Shown: piece after piece, positions 16,879-25,192 of the stretch
Layout of the letters: every line of letters starts with the position of its first letter
How positions within the stretch are numbered: the first letter of the stretch is position 1
Origin: Streptomyces sp. NBC_01463
GTDB taxonomy: Bacteria > Actinomycetota > Actinomycetes > Streptomycetales > Streptomycetaceae
Assembly: GCA_036227345.1 (NCBI GenBank)
Contig: CP109468.1
Span: 5,084,001 to 5,148,000, forward strand
Reading direction: 5' to 3'
Length of the DNA stretch: 64,000 nt
Program-made: the position numbers and the translations under genes
The notes under the pieces: model-generated
What the model was told of the DNA's origin: nothing
Seen by the model: the letters and a program-made list of their open reading frames with translations, nothing else
Databases searched by the model: none

Positions 16879-17775
16879 TTACTCGCTGAACCTGTCGACC
16901 AGGTTCTCGCCCAGTGCCTGGGCCTTCTCCTGCAGTTCCTTGCTGTCGGGGACCTCGGTGGCGAGGGCCGGCTGCGCGGTGTACTCGATGGTGACGATGA
17001 CGTTCGATGTGCGGAATACCACGCTCACCGTGCGGTGCTGTGCGGTGGAACCTGCCGTGGTGAGCAGATCGTCCAGAAACGCGCTGTCCCCGAGCGTGTC
17101 CAGGACACGGGGCTGGAGGTTCTCGGCGGGCCCGCCGTCCGCGCCGTCCTCGGTGCCGCCGTCGGCCGTACCGCCGGTGTCCGCGCCGTCCGTACTGCCC
17201 TGCGGGTCCGGGGCCGGGTCCGTGCCGTCCTTCGGGTCCGCGCTCGCGTCCGCCGTGCTCTTCGAGGAGGAGTCCGCCGGAGACTCCGAGGAGCCGGCGG
17301 CGTCCCCCTTCTCCGTGTCGCCGGGTGCGACGGAGGCCGAGGGGAGGTGCGCCGCGGCCTCCTTCTTCGCGTACACCTCGCGGGCCCGGTCGTCGTCGCT
17401 CACGGACGGGTCGTACGAGACGACGCGCTCGAAGTCCACGACGATGCTGCGGGAGGCGTCGGCGCCGTCGGACTTCCAGCCGCAGCCGACCCGGCGGTCG
17501 GTGTCGAAGGTCTCGGTGGGCGTGCCCTCGAACACCTTCTCCTGCTGGGCCTCGGCCAGTTGCGCGGCGCCGGGCAGCAGGTCCTTCAGGGTGGCGAGGG
17601 GGATGGAGCGGCAGGCCTCGGGGAGGGTGCGGTATTTGCCCGGGGGTGCGGCGGAGGCGGTCAGGGTGCCGGGCTTGCTGTCGGTGGCGGATGCGTCGCC
17701 TTCGTCGCCGGCACTGCAGCCGGCCACGAGTGCCGCGATCAGCACGGCGCCGGGTACGTACGCCATTCGTCGCAC
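16879..17775 (-). CDS. DUF3558-family lipoprotein B
   Basis: The 298-residue protein is a diverged paralogue of the next gene. It has a short signal peptide with lipobox VAGC, then PEACRSIPLATLKDLLPGA and a conserved Cys in RRVGCGWKSDG. Its central Asp/Ser/Gly-rich insert (~residues 150-215) is absent from the neighbour. I chose the GTG at 17775 because AAGGGAG lies nine bases upstream and it adds the expected Arg-Arg n-region (VRRMAYVPG); an ATG at 17766 is possible. The 178-base spacer to the paralogue suggests separate expression or a long leader. Confidence 0.82.
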   Translation of the reverse strand: MRRMAYVPGAVLIAALVAGCSAGDEGDASATDSKPGTLTASAAPPGKYRTLPEACRSIPLATLKDLLPGAAQLAEAQQEKVFEGTPTETFDTDRRVGCGWKSDGADASRSIVVDFERVVSYDPSVSDDDRAREVYAKKEAAAHLPSASVAPGDTEKGDAAGSSESPADSSSKSTADASADPKDGTDPAPDPQGSTDGADTGGTADGGTEDGADGGPAENLQPRVLDTLGDSAFLDDLLTTAGSTAQHRTVSVVFRTSNVIVTIEYTAQPALATEVPDSKELQEKAQALGENLVDRFSE

Positions 17776-17936
17776 GGTCCTGGGCTCCCTTCGCGCGAAA
17801 AACGGTTGCCGCTCGATGGCGGCCGATGGACACAATGTGTATCGCACGCGCTGCCGTGATGGCCGGTTGGCCGCCTCATTTGCCGATCTTGGCACCGGTT
17901 TTGCGCTTTCAGACTTTTCGGGGGAATCGAGGAATT

Positions 17937-19130
17937 ATGTCGTATGTAGAGGTACCGGGTGCGAAGGTTCCCATCCGGATGTGGACCGACCCGGCTTCGG
18001 TCGAGGACGTCGCGATGCAGCAGTTGCGCAACGTCGCCACCCTGCCCTGGATCAAGGGCCTGGCCGTGATGCCCGACGTCCACTTCGGCAAGGGCGCCAC
18101 GGTGGGCTCGGTGATCGCGATGCACGGTGCGGTCTGCCCGGCGGCGGTGGGCGTGGACATCGGCTGCGGAATGTCCGCGGTGAAGACCTCACTGACCGCC
18201 AACGACCTGCCCGGGGACCTGTCGCGGCTCCGGTCGAGGATCGAGCAGGCCATTCCGGTGGGCCGCGGGATGCACCAGGACCCGGTGGACCCGGGCCGGC
18301 TGCACGGCCTCGCGGCGACCGACTGGGACGGCTTCTGGGAGCGGTTCGACGGCATCGCCGATGCGGTCAAATTCCGTCAGGAACGTGCCACAAAGCAGAT
18401 GGGAACGCTCGGAGCGGGGAACCACTTCGTCGAATTCTGTCTCGACGAGGCCGGCTCGGTCTGGCTGATGCTGCACTCCGGGTCCCGGAACATCGGCAAC
18501 GAACTGGCCGACTTCCACATCGGCCAGGCGCAGAAGCTTCCGCACAACCAGGACCTGATCGACCGTGACCTGGCCGTCTTCATCGCGGACACCCCGCAGA
18601 TGGCGGCCTACCGCAACGACCTCTTCTGGGCGCAGGAGTACGCGAAGCACAACCGCGCGGTGATGATGGCGCTCTTCCAGGACGTGGTCCGCAAGGAGTT
18701 CAAGAAGGCCAAGGTGGCCTTCGAACCGGTCATCTCCTGTCACCACAACTACGTGTCGGAGGAGCGGTACGACGGCATGGACCTGCTGGTCACCCGAAAG
18801 GGGGCCATCCGGGCCGGCTCCGGTGACTTCGGGATCATCCCGGGCTCCATGGGCACCGGCTCGTACATCGTGAAGGGCCTCGGCAACGAGAAGTCCTTCA
18901 ACTCGGCCTCGCACGGCGCGGGCCGGAAGATGAGCAGGAACGCCGCCAGGCGCCGCTTCTCGACGAAGGACCTGGAGGAGCAGACGCGGGGTGTGGAGTG
19001 CCGCAAGGACTCCGGCGTCGTGGACGAGATCCCGGGTGCGTACAAGCCGATCGAGAAGGTCATCGACCAGCAGCGCGACCTGGTCGAGGTCGTCGCGAAG
19101 CTCAAGCAGGTCATCTGCGTGAAGGGCTGA
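17937..19130 (+). CDS. rtcB: RNA-splicing ligase RtcB
   Basis: The 397-residue protein is a full-length bacterial RtcB, which joins RNA 2',3'-cyclic-phosphate (or 3'-phosphate) ends to 5'-OH ends using GTP and Mn2+. Family motifs are intact: metal-binding GVDIGCGM (Cys77), GAGNHFVEF, LMLHSGSRNIG, SCHHNYVSEE, PGSMGTGSYIV, and HGAGRKMSR with the guanylylated His326. Its start follows GAATCGAGG. No archease, RtcA or RtcR gene is nearby, so it appears as an isolated repair ligase. It is divergent from the DUF3558 pair, with a 161-base spacer. Confidence 0.95.
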   Translation: MSYVEVPGAKVPIRMWTDPASVEDVAMQQLRNVATLPWIKGLAVMPDVHFGKGATVGSVIAMHGAVCPAAVGVDIGCGMSAVKTSLTANDLPGDLSRLRSRIEQAIPVGRGMHQDPVDPGRLHGLAATDWDGFWERFDGIADAVKFRQERATKQMGTLGAGNHFVEFCLDEAGSVWLMLHSGSRNIGNELADFHIGQAQKLPHNQDLIDRDLAVFIADTPQMAAYRNDLFWAQEYAKHNRAVMMALFQDVVRKEFKKAKVAFEPVISCHHNYVSEERYDGMDLLVTRKGAIRAGSGDFGIIPGSMGTGSYIVKGLGNEKSFNSASHGAGRKMSRNAARRRFSTKDLEEQTRGVECRKDSGVVDEIPGAYKPIEKVIDQQRDLVEVVAKLKQVICVKG

Positions 19131-19140
19131 GGCGGGCGGC

Positions 19141-19171
19141 GGGGCGAGGGGGACGGGGGTCCTCTCGCCCC
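19141..19171. terminator. Probable terminator between rtcB and the SDR gene
   Basis: GGGGCGAG (19141-19148) pairs with CTCGCCCC (19164-19171) in the short gap between convergent stops. Confidence 0.55.
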
Positions 19172-19184
19172 GGCTGCGCGCGGG

Positions 19185-19943
19185 TCAGACCGTGCGGTGC
19201 ACCTTCGAGTTGGAGGCCTGGGCGCGGGGGCGGACCACCAGGAGGTCGATGTTCACGTGGCTGGGGCGGGTGATGGCCCAGGTGATCGTGTCGGCCACGT
19301 CGTCGGCGGTGAGGGGGGCGTCGACGCCCGCGTAGACCTTGGCGGCCTTCTCCTCGTCGCCGCGGAAGCGGGTGGTGGCGAACTCCTCCGTCTTGACCAT
19401 GCCGGGGGCGACCTCGATGACGCGGACCGGGGTGCCCACGATCTCCAGGCGGAGGGTCTCGGCCAGGACGTGTTCGCCGTGCTTGGCGGCCACGTAGCCC
19501 CCGCCGCCCTCGTAGGCGGAGAAGCCCGCGGTCGAGGAGAGGATGACCACGGTGCCGTCGCCGCTCGCGGTGAGGGCGGGGAGCAGGGCCTGGGTGACGT
19601 TGAGCGTGCCGATGACGTTGGTCTCGTACATCTGGCGCCAGTCGGCGGGGTCGCCGGTGGCGACGGGGTCGGCGCCGAGTGCGCCGCCCGCGTTGTTGAC
19701 GAGGACGGCCAGGCCGCGGAACGCGGTGGCGAACTCGTCGACCGCGGCACGGTCGGTGACGTCCAGGGCGTAGGCCGTGGCCTCGTGGCCCGCGGCGGTG
19801 ATCTCGGCGGCCAGCGCCTCGATGCGGTCCTTGCGGCGGGCGGTCAGCACGACGCGGAAGCCGGCGGCCGCCAGCTGCCGGGCGGTCGCGGCACCGATGC
19901 CGCTGCTCGCTCCGGTGATGACGGCGATGGGGGATGCGGCCAT
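19185..19943 (-). CDS. Short-chain dehydrogenase/reductase
   Basis: The 252-residue classical SDR has the NAD(P)-binding TGASSGIG (residues 10-17), NNAGG, a serine-rich ILSSTAG strand and the catalytic YVAAK near residue 150. Arg residues after the second strand (TARRKDR) favour NADP. It resembles the YdfG/serine 3-dehydrogenase group acting on small hydroxy acids, but the substrate cannot be read from sequence. No operon partner is evident. Confidence 0.88.
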   Translation of the reverse strand: MAASPIAVITGASSGIGAATARQLAAAGFRVVLTARRKDRIEALAAEITAAGHEATAYALDVTDRAAVDEFATAFRGLAVLVNNAGGALGADPVATGDPADWRQMYETNVIGTLNVTQALLPALTASGDGTVVILSSTAGFSAYEGGGGYVAAKHGEHVLAETLRLEIVGTPVRVIEVAPGMVKTEEFATTRFRGDEEKAAKVYAGVDAPLTADDVADTITWAITRPSHVNIDLLVVRPRAQASNSKVHRTV

Positions 19944-20070
19944 GGCGTGCTCCTCGGACAGCTGATCGGTACAGGGCCAGGATAGGCAGCGGGGCGGTCG
20001 GCGGCTGCGGCGGGCGGGATCCGGGACGCGCCGAACCGGTGGGTAAATATGGATGTTTCGTGATGATCTG

Positions 20071-20076
20071 TATCTT
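20071..20076 (+). promoter_or_regulatory. Candidate -10 for leaderless transcription of the secreted protein gene
   Basis: TATCTT matches TANNNT and ends six bases before the ATG. No clear -35 is seen. Confidence 0.4.
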
Positions 20077-20082
20077 CAGGGC

Positions 20083-20592
20083 ATGCTAGTGACGCGTAAG
20101 GCTGTGCTGGGGGTGGCCGCTGCGGCGGCAATGGCGTCGACGATGGCGCCGGGTGTGGGCGGGACGGCGGCGGCCGTCGGTGCACCGGTGGTGCGGAGCA
20201 TCGCGCCGGAGGCGGATGTGTCGCACCACGGGCATGTCTCGCTGTGGGGCAGCGGGCTCGGGATCTGGTTGCGCAGCGAGAACCGCGGGCCTTCCGACCT
20301 GGCCGGAGTGACGGTGCGGCTGCGGGTCTCCGTGCCGCTCGCGGGCCGGCAGGAGCTGCCGCAGGAGTGTCTGCAGGCCGACCGGTCGACCGTGCTGTGC
20401 CGGACGGGTGAGTTGCACGCGGACGGCTCCGAGCAGCGGCAGCTCGCCCTCGAACTGCAGCTCGCGGGCCGGCCGACGGAGGTGGTCGTCCGGGTCGACA
20501 CGGTGTGGAACGGCGGGGCGACGGACCGGAACTCGCAGAACAGTGAGCACGAGGTGCTGGCGCCCGCGACCGGCGACGAGTACGTCTTCTGA
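20083..20592 (+). CDS. Secreted protein of unknown function
   Basis: The 169-residue protein begins with a signal peptide (basic MLVTRK, hydrophobic Ala/Val core, cleavage likely near GTAAAVGA). The remainder looks like an extracellular beta-sandwich: ENRGPSDLAGVTVRLRVSVP resembles repeats in which a cell-surface domain contains paired cysteines (ECLQADRSTVLC). It has no recognised family beyond that. The ATG at 20083 is preceded by TATCTT (20071-20076), a candidate leaderless -10. It converges on the FAD monooxygenase gene with only eight bases between stops. Confidence 0.72.
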   Translation: MLVTRKAVLGVAAAAAMASTMAPGVGGTAAAVGAPVVRSIAPEADVSHHGHVSLWGSGLGIWLRSENRGPSDLAGVTVRLRVSVPLAGRQELPQECLQADRSTVLCRTGELHADGSEQRQLALELQLAGRPTEVVVRVDTVWNGGATDRNSQNSEHEVLAPATGDEYVF

Positions 20593-20600
20593 GCCGGGGG

Positions 20601-22076
20601 TCATCGGGTCAGCGCGGCCGTCAGGGCCGCCGGGTCGGTCCGCTCGCCCGCCCAGGCGATGTAGCCGTCGGGGCGGACCAGCAGGACGGTCGTCCGGTCA
20701 CCCGTCCAGTGGGTGTGCAGGAGCGGGGCCGGTGACGTGGGCGTGGGTACCCCGGCCGGGGTGACGAGCACGAACTTCCCCTCGGCCAGCAGCTGGTGCA
20801 GGCGCCCCTCCGTCAGGTCGAGGTCGGGTGCGCGCTTCCCGGTCAGCCGGTGGGCGCCGCGCGGTGCCGGGTAGGCGATCCCGATGCCGGAGATCATGCC
20901 GATGGCGCGGTCGGAGGCCGGGCGGACGACGGACAGTGCCCGGGTGACCAGCGTCCTGACGGTGCGCTGGAGCGGGCTCCGGGCCATCGCGAGGCGGACG
21001 ATCGCGCCGCTGGCGCGGAGCACCTTCGTGCCGACCGGGTGGCGCTCGGCGTGATAGCTGTCCAGGAGCGCCTCGGTGCCGGCCGTGTGCCCCCGCAGCG
21101 CGGCGGCCAGCTTCCAGGAGAGGTTGGCGGCGTCCTGGAGGCCGGTGTTCATGCCCTGGCCGCCCGCGGGCGAGTGGACGTGTGCGGCGTCGCCGGCGAG
21201 GAAGACGCGTCCCACCCGGTACGCCGGGACCTGGCGCTCGTCGCTGTGGAAGCGGGAGATCCAGCGGGCGTCGTGCATCCCGAAGTCGGTGCCGAACGCG
21301 CGCCGGGCGATCCCGCGGAGCTCGTCCAGCTCGACCGGGTCGCTGTCGGCCGCCTGGTGGGTGCGGTCCCAGCCCATCACGCGGTACCAGCCGTCGCCGA
21401 AGGGTGCGATGAAGGCGAAGGCGTCCCCCACTCCGTTGACCGTCAGGAGGGAGGCCGGCTCCTCGGTGAGCCTGACGTCGGCCAGGACGATGGACCGGAT
21501 CACCGACTCGCCGGGGAAGGGGAGTCCGAGGGCCTGGCGCACCGAGCTGCGCACCCCGTCGGTGCCCACGACGTAGCGGGCGGTGAGCGGGGTCCGGGTG
21601 CCGTCGGCGGCGCGGATCGTGGTGGTGACCGTGTCCGCGCCGGACGTCCGGTCCAGGTCCGTCAGCTCCGCCCCGTACCGGAAGTCGACACCGGTGGTGC
21701 GGGCGCGGCGCTCCAGCAGGTGCTCCACCTCGTACTGCGGAGTGATCAGCAGGAACGGGAACCGGGTGTGCAGCCGCGACAGGTCGAGGCCGAGCCGGCC
21801 GAAGAGGCGGAGCCCGGTCAGTGTGGTGCCGGTCTTGACCAGCTCGTCGGCGAGGCCGCGGGTGTCGAGCAGTTCGAGCGTGCGGGCGTGGACAGCGAAG
21901 GCCCGGGTGACGTTTCCCGCCTCGTGGCGCCGGCGCTCGACGACGGTGACCGACAGGCCCTGGGCGGCGAGGTCGCCGGCGAGCAGGAGTCCGGTGGGGC
22001 CCGCACCCACGACGAGCACGTCGACGGTGTCGGGGGTGGTGCTGATGCCGGTGGTGGATTCGGAGTTGCTGGTCAT
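20601..22076 (-). CDS. FAD-dependent aromatic monooxygenase (class A)
   Basis: The 491-residue flavoprotein has the Rossmann GAGPTG (residues ~25-30), the DG motif (VGTDGVRSSVR) and the second FAD motif GDAAHVHSPAGGQGMN (~290). A C-terminal thioredoxin-like domain ending in VLLVRPDGYIAWAGE is typical of PhOx-type hydroxylases acting on aromatic polyketides, rifamycins or tetracyclines. The divergent TetR gene and shared operators suggest induction by a substrate, so antibiotic or aromatic detoxification is plausible. I chose the ATG at 22076 (MTSNSEST); nine further in-frame residues are possible upstream. Confidence 0.9.
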   Translation of the reverse strand: MTSNSESTTGISTTPDTVDVLVVGAGPTGLLLAGDLAAQGLSVTVVERRRHEAGNVTRAFAVHARTLELLDTRGLADELVKTGTTLTGLRLFGRLGLDLSRLHTRFPFLLITPQYEVEHLLERRARTTGVDFRYGAELTDLDRTSGADTVTTTIRAADGTRTPLTARYVVGTDGVRSSVRQALGLPFPGESVIRSIVLADVRLTEEPASLLTVNGVGDAFAFIAPFGDGWYRVMGWDRTHQAADSDPVELDELRGIARRAFGTDFGMHDARWISRFHSDERQVPAYRVGRVFLAGDAAHVHSPAGGQGMNTGLQDAANLSWKLAAALRGHTAGTEALLDSYHAERHPVGTKVLRASGAIVRLAMARSPLQRTVRTLVTRALSVVRPASDRAIGMISGIGIAYPAPRGAHRLTGKRAPDLDLTEGRLHQLLAEGKFVLVTPAGVPTPTSPAPLLHTHWTGDRTTVLLVRPDGYIAWAGERTDPAALTAALTR

Positions 22077-22100
22077 GGCTGTCTCCCCTGGGTCGAGTGT

Positions 22101-22182
22101 CAACGCTTGTTGGCCAACGCTTGTTGGTGAATGTAGATCCGTACGGCTGGCGTGTCAACGGTTGTTGGCCTACATTCGTTGG
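22101..22182. promoter_or_regulatory. Shared operator region: two pairs of CAAC..GTTGG repeats and promoters
   Basis: Two identical 13-mers, CAACGCTTGTTGG, start at 22101 and 22115 (14 bases apart). A similar CAACGGTTGTTGG starts at 22156, with a degenerate fourth copy at 22170, again 14 bases apart. Each unit has CAAC/GTTG dyad arms. On the minus strand TTGACA (22158-22153), a 17-base spacer and TACATT (22135-22130) form a near-consensus promoter for the monooxygenase. On the plus strand TACATT (22171-22176) ends seven bases before the TetR ATG. The repeats overlap both promoters, so repression by the adjacent TetR protein is likely. Confidence 0.75.
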
Positions 22183-22183
22183 C

Positions 22184-22759
22184 ATGGCGACAAGAGCTCC
22201 CAGTACGCATCGCCGCTCCGATGCCACGAAGGCCGCGATCCTCGAAGCGGCCCGCGAGCGTTTCGCGGCCGACGGGTACGAGCGCGCCACCATCCGCTCC
22301 ATCGCCCGTGACGCGAACATTGACCCGTCGATGGTGATGCGCTACTACGGGAACAAGGAGGGGCTGTTCGCCGCCGTTTCGGTGATCGACCTGCGGATGC
22401 CCGAGCTCGGGGCGGTGTCCGGCCGGCATATCGGCGCCGTTCTCGTCGGCCATTTCCTGGACCGCTGGGAGCGGGACGACGTGCTCACCGCCCTGCTCCG
22501 GGTCGGCGCCACCAATGAGGCCGGCGCCGGCCGGATGCGCGCCGTCTTCGCCGAGCAGCTCGGCCCGGTCGCCGCGGCGGTCTGCCCCGACCCCGCCGAG
22601 GCGCCACGCCGTGCCGCGCTCGTGACCTCGCAGCTCCTGGGCATGGCGCTCGCGCGCTACGTCCTGCGCATCGAGCCCGCGGTGTCGATGGACCGCGACG
22701 AGCTGATCGCCTGGCTCGCACCCGTCATCCAGCGCTATCTGACCGCCGGGCAGCCGTAG
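22184..22759 (+). CDS. TetR-family regulator
   Basis: The 191-residue protein has a standard TetR helix-turn-helix (residues ~15-60: AILEAARERFAADGYERATI ... MVMRYYGNKEGLF) and a helical C-terminal domain of the TetR_C_17 kind, ending VIQRYLTAG. It is divergent from the FAD monooxygenase and its own -10 overlaps the operator repeats, so it probably represses both genes until a ligand binds. Translation may be leaderless, because the promoter element lies seven bases before the ATG. Confidence 0.92.
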   Translation: MATRAPSTHRRSDATKAAILEAARERFAADGYERATIRSIARDANIDPSMVMRYYGNKEGLFAAVSVIDLRMPELGAVSGRHIGAVLVGHFLDRWERDDVLTALLRVGATNEAGAGRMRAVFAEQLGPVAAAVCPDPAEAPRRAALVTSQLLGMALARYVLRIEPAVSMDRDELIAWLAPVIQRYLTAGQP

Positions 22760-22822
22760 AGCCGGCCGGGGGGAGGCGAGCCGGCCAGGGGTGGAGGCGG
22801 AGGCGGGGCGGTGTCTGCTTCG

Positions 22823-22828
22823 TACACT
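22823..22828 (+). promoter_or_regulatory. Candidate -10 of the MarR gene at 22835
   Basis: TACACT ends six bases before the ATG (leaderless spacing). If the GTG at 22811 is used instead, this element is not a promoter. Confidence 0.3.
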
Positions 22829-22834
22829 CTCCGC

Positions 22835-23323
22835 ATGCCGCAGAAGTCCCCCGACCCCCGCCGCAGCGCCCTGCTCGCCGAGCTGTCCGTCACCTCGCGC
22901 CGCTACATGGCCGCCTACGCGCTTTTCAACCAGGCCGTCGCCGACCACCTGCGGCTCCACCCCACCGATCTGCAGTGCCTCAACCTGCTCGGCCTGGAGG
23001 CCGCGCCCGTCACCACGGGCCGGATCGCCGAGCTGACCGGGCTCACCACGGGCTCGGCGACCCGGCTCGTCGACCGGCTTGAGCGGGCCGGCTATGTGAC
23101 CCGCGCCCGGGACACGGCGGACCGGCGGCGGGTGCTCGTGGAGACCGTGCCCGGGCGGATGGCGGAGTTCGGGGCCGTCTGGGAGCGGCTGAACGGCGGC
23201 TGGGCCGCCATGTTCGACGCGTACGACGACGACGAGGTCGCGCTGCTCATCGCCCATATGCGCCGGACGGTGGAGCTGAGCGCGGTCCAGATCGAGACCC
23301 TGCGCGACGGCGACGCCGGTTAG
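22835..23323 (+). CDS. MarR-family regulator
   Basis: The 162-residue protein carries a MarR winged helix: helix 3 region GRIAELTGLTTGSATRLVDRL, then the wing RDTADRRRVLVET. An in-frame GTG at 22811 preceded by AGGCGGGG would add eight residues, so the start is uncertain. It is convergent with the Mut7-C gene (18 bases apart). No obvious target gene is divergent, so the regulon cannot be deduced; MarR proteins commonly respond to phenolic compounds or oxidants. Confidence 0.88.
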   Translation: MPQKSPDPRRSALLAELSVTSRRYMAAYALFNQAVADHLRLHPTDLQCLNLLGLEAAPVTTGRIAELTGLTTGSATRLVDRLERAGYVTRARDTADRRRVLVETVPGRMAEFGAVWERLNGGWAAMFDAYDDDEVALLIAHMRRTVELSAVQIETLRDGDAG

Positions 23324-23341
23324 AGGTGGTGGTCGGCGCTG

Positions 23342-24082
23342 CTAACCGGCGTCGGCGGTGCCGCCGAAGTCGCGGACCGCTTCGGTGACGATCGCCTCCA
23401 GGCGGGCGTGGTGGGCGCCGCGCCAGTAGACCCGGTCGCACTCCGTGCACCGGGCGAAGACGTCGTACGAGCGCTGCGTGCCGTGTTCCAGCCGTGCGCC
23501 GACCGAGTCCTTGTCCGCCGCCGTCAGCGGTCCGTTGCATGCCGTGCACCGCGTCCAGGGGGCGAGCGCCGGAGCGAACCGTTCCAGTACGTCCCGCAGC
23601 TGTGCCTCCGGTTGGTCGCTGTAGACGTACGCCCCCGCCCAGATCTCCCGTCGGTGCAGCAGCCCCCGGTCCCGGGAGAGCAGGACCCGCCGCTCCTTCG
23701 CGGAGCGGGTGGCCAGTGCGGGGTCCCCGATGTCCTCGCTCTCGTAGGCCGCGTCGACCCCGAGCAGCCGCAGCCGCCGCGCGAGCGTGCCGAGGTGGAC
23801 GTCGAGCAGGAATCGCAGGGGCGCGCCCGGCACCTGCTGCGGACGTCGTACGGCCCGCACCTCGACCAGTTCGCCGGCCGCGGGGACATGGGACACGGGC
23901 ACGGGGTGTCCGTCGACGAGGAGTTGTCCGGCCTCGGTGAGGGGGATTCCGAGCGATTCCACGACGTGGCCCAGGGTGGACGATCCGTCGGTGGTCACGG
24001 CGGTCCGGCCCTGCCGGCGGTTGTGTGCGACGAAGAGCCGTAGTCCGGGGGCGACTTCGAAGTGGATCTCGGGTCCGTTCAC
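23342..24082 (-). CDS. Ubiquitin-like plus Mut7-C PIN-type RNase protein
   Basis: The 246-residue protein starts at GTG and combines three parts. Residues ~5-78 form a beta-grasp ubiquitin-like domain (VVESLGIPLTEAGQLLVDG, VPAAGELVEVRAV). Residues ~88-165 form the Mut7-C nuclease fold with conserved acids Asp94 (FLLDVHLGTLARRLR) and Asp138 (LLSRDRGLL). A zinc ribbon has C179-x2-C182 and C212-x2-C215. The Mut7-C ubiquitin/RNase architecture is known from comparative genomics and predicted to act on RNA; its substrate in bacteria is not established. It is a single-gene unit. Confidence 0.88.
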   Translation of the reverse strand: MNGPEIHFEVAPGLRLFVAHNRRQGRTAVTTDGSSTLGHVVESLGIPLTEAGQLLVDGHPVPVSHVPAAGELVEVRAVRRPQQVPGAPLRFLLDVHLGTLARRLRLLGVDAAYESEDIGDPALATRSAKERRVLLSRDRGLLHRREIWAGAYVYSDQPEAQLRDVLERFAPALAPWTRCTACNGPLTAADKDSVGARLEHGTQRSYDVFARCTECDRVYWRGAHHARLEAIVTEAVRDFGGTADAG

Positions 24083-24145
24083 CCGGTCAGGATGCCATCG
24101 GGGCGGGGGAGCGGGCCACGGGATTGACCGGGCGGGCCCGCCGGG

Positions 24146-25006
24146 TCAGGGGCGGAAGGCGGCGGCGTTCCCGGTGGCCCAGTCGGCGAACGTACGGGCC
24201 GGACGGCCGGTCAGTTTCCGCAGGTCGCCGGTGACATCGGCGGGTGACTTCTCGGTGGCGGCCCAGTAGTCGAGCAGCCCCTCGGCGATCACCTCCGGCA
24301 TGAAGGGCGACACGGCCTTCTTCCAGGCGTCCCTGCTGACGGTTTCGACGGTGACGGGCCTGCCCGCCGCCTCGGCCAGGAGCGCGACCTGCTCGGCGGC
24401 GGTGAGGGACGCGGGGCCGGTCAGGTGGTACGCCGCGCCCTGCAGGCGGGGGTCGGTGAGGACGGCGAGCGCCGCCTCGGCGATGTCGGCCTCGTCGATG
24501 GGGCTGGTCCGGCTGCGCGGGTAGGGCAGTTCGACGGTGCGGCCGGACCGGAAGGACTCCGCCCACTGGTGGGCGTTGCCCGCGAAGGCGCCGGGGCGCA
24601 GCAGCGTCGCGGTGACGGGCGAGCCGGCCAGGGCCTGTTCCACCGCGTGGTGGGAGGCCGCGATCGGGTTGGTCGCGGCGTCGGGGGCGAGGACCGCGCT
24701 GGAGGAGAGCAGGACGATGTGCCCGACGCCGGCGGTCCGTGCGGCGGCGAGGAAGTCGGTGATGCGGGACGGCTCGGCGTAGAGGAAGACGGAGCCGACG
24801 CCGTCGAGGGCGGCCGCGAACGTGGCGGGGTCGCCGAGATCGCAGGCCACGGACGGGACACCGGCCGGCAGGACGAGGTCGTTGTGATGGCGGGAGGCGG
24901 CCCGCACGGAGTGGCCTCCTCGGTGGAGGAGCCGGACGAGCGCGGAGCCGACGCGGCCGCGGGAGCCGGTGACGAGCGTGGTGGGTGTGGTGGGTGTGAT
25001 GGGCAC
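24146..25006 (-). CDS. NAD(P)-binding (NmrA/SDR-like) protein
   Basis: The 286-residue atypical SDR has the N-terminal nucleotide-binding TGSRGRVGSALVRLL (residues ~10-24) and later LLSSSAVLAP. It lacks a clear YxxxK, as in NmrA-like and quinone-reductase (QorB) family members that bind NADPH. GTG at 25006 is the start because AGGAG precedes it by ten bases; the longer upstream frame is Ser/Pro-rich and unlikely to be coding. No adjacent pathway genes are informative. A role in redox sensing or quinone reduction is inferred only from family. Confidence 0.82.
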   Translation of the reverse strand: MPITPTTPTTLVTGSRGRVGSALVRLLHRGGHSVRAASRHHNDLVLPAGVPSVACDLGDPATFAAALDGVGSVFLYAEPSRITDFLAAARTAGVGHIVLLSSSAVLAPDAATNPIAASHHAVEQALAGSPVTATLLRPGAFAGNAHQWAESFRSGRTVELPYPRSRTSPIDEADIAEAALAVLTDPRLQGAAYHLTGPASLTAAEQVALLAEAAGRPVTVETVSRDAWKKAVSPFMPEVIAEGLLDYWAATEKSPADVTGDLRKLTGRPARTFADWATGNAAAFRP

Positions 25007-25192
25007 GGGGGTGGATCTCCTCTGTCGGGGCGAAGGGGTGAGGTGCGGTGATGGTCTCGGGGTGACGAGGGCATCGCACCGATCGCCTTCGTGGCGCATA
25101 AGCTGCGTGACGCAGACAAATATCCAGGAGGTGCCCCCGCCCGTCAAACGCTTTGGATGGCTCCCTCCCGGGCCCCGTCCTCCCGGGCCCCG

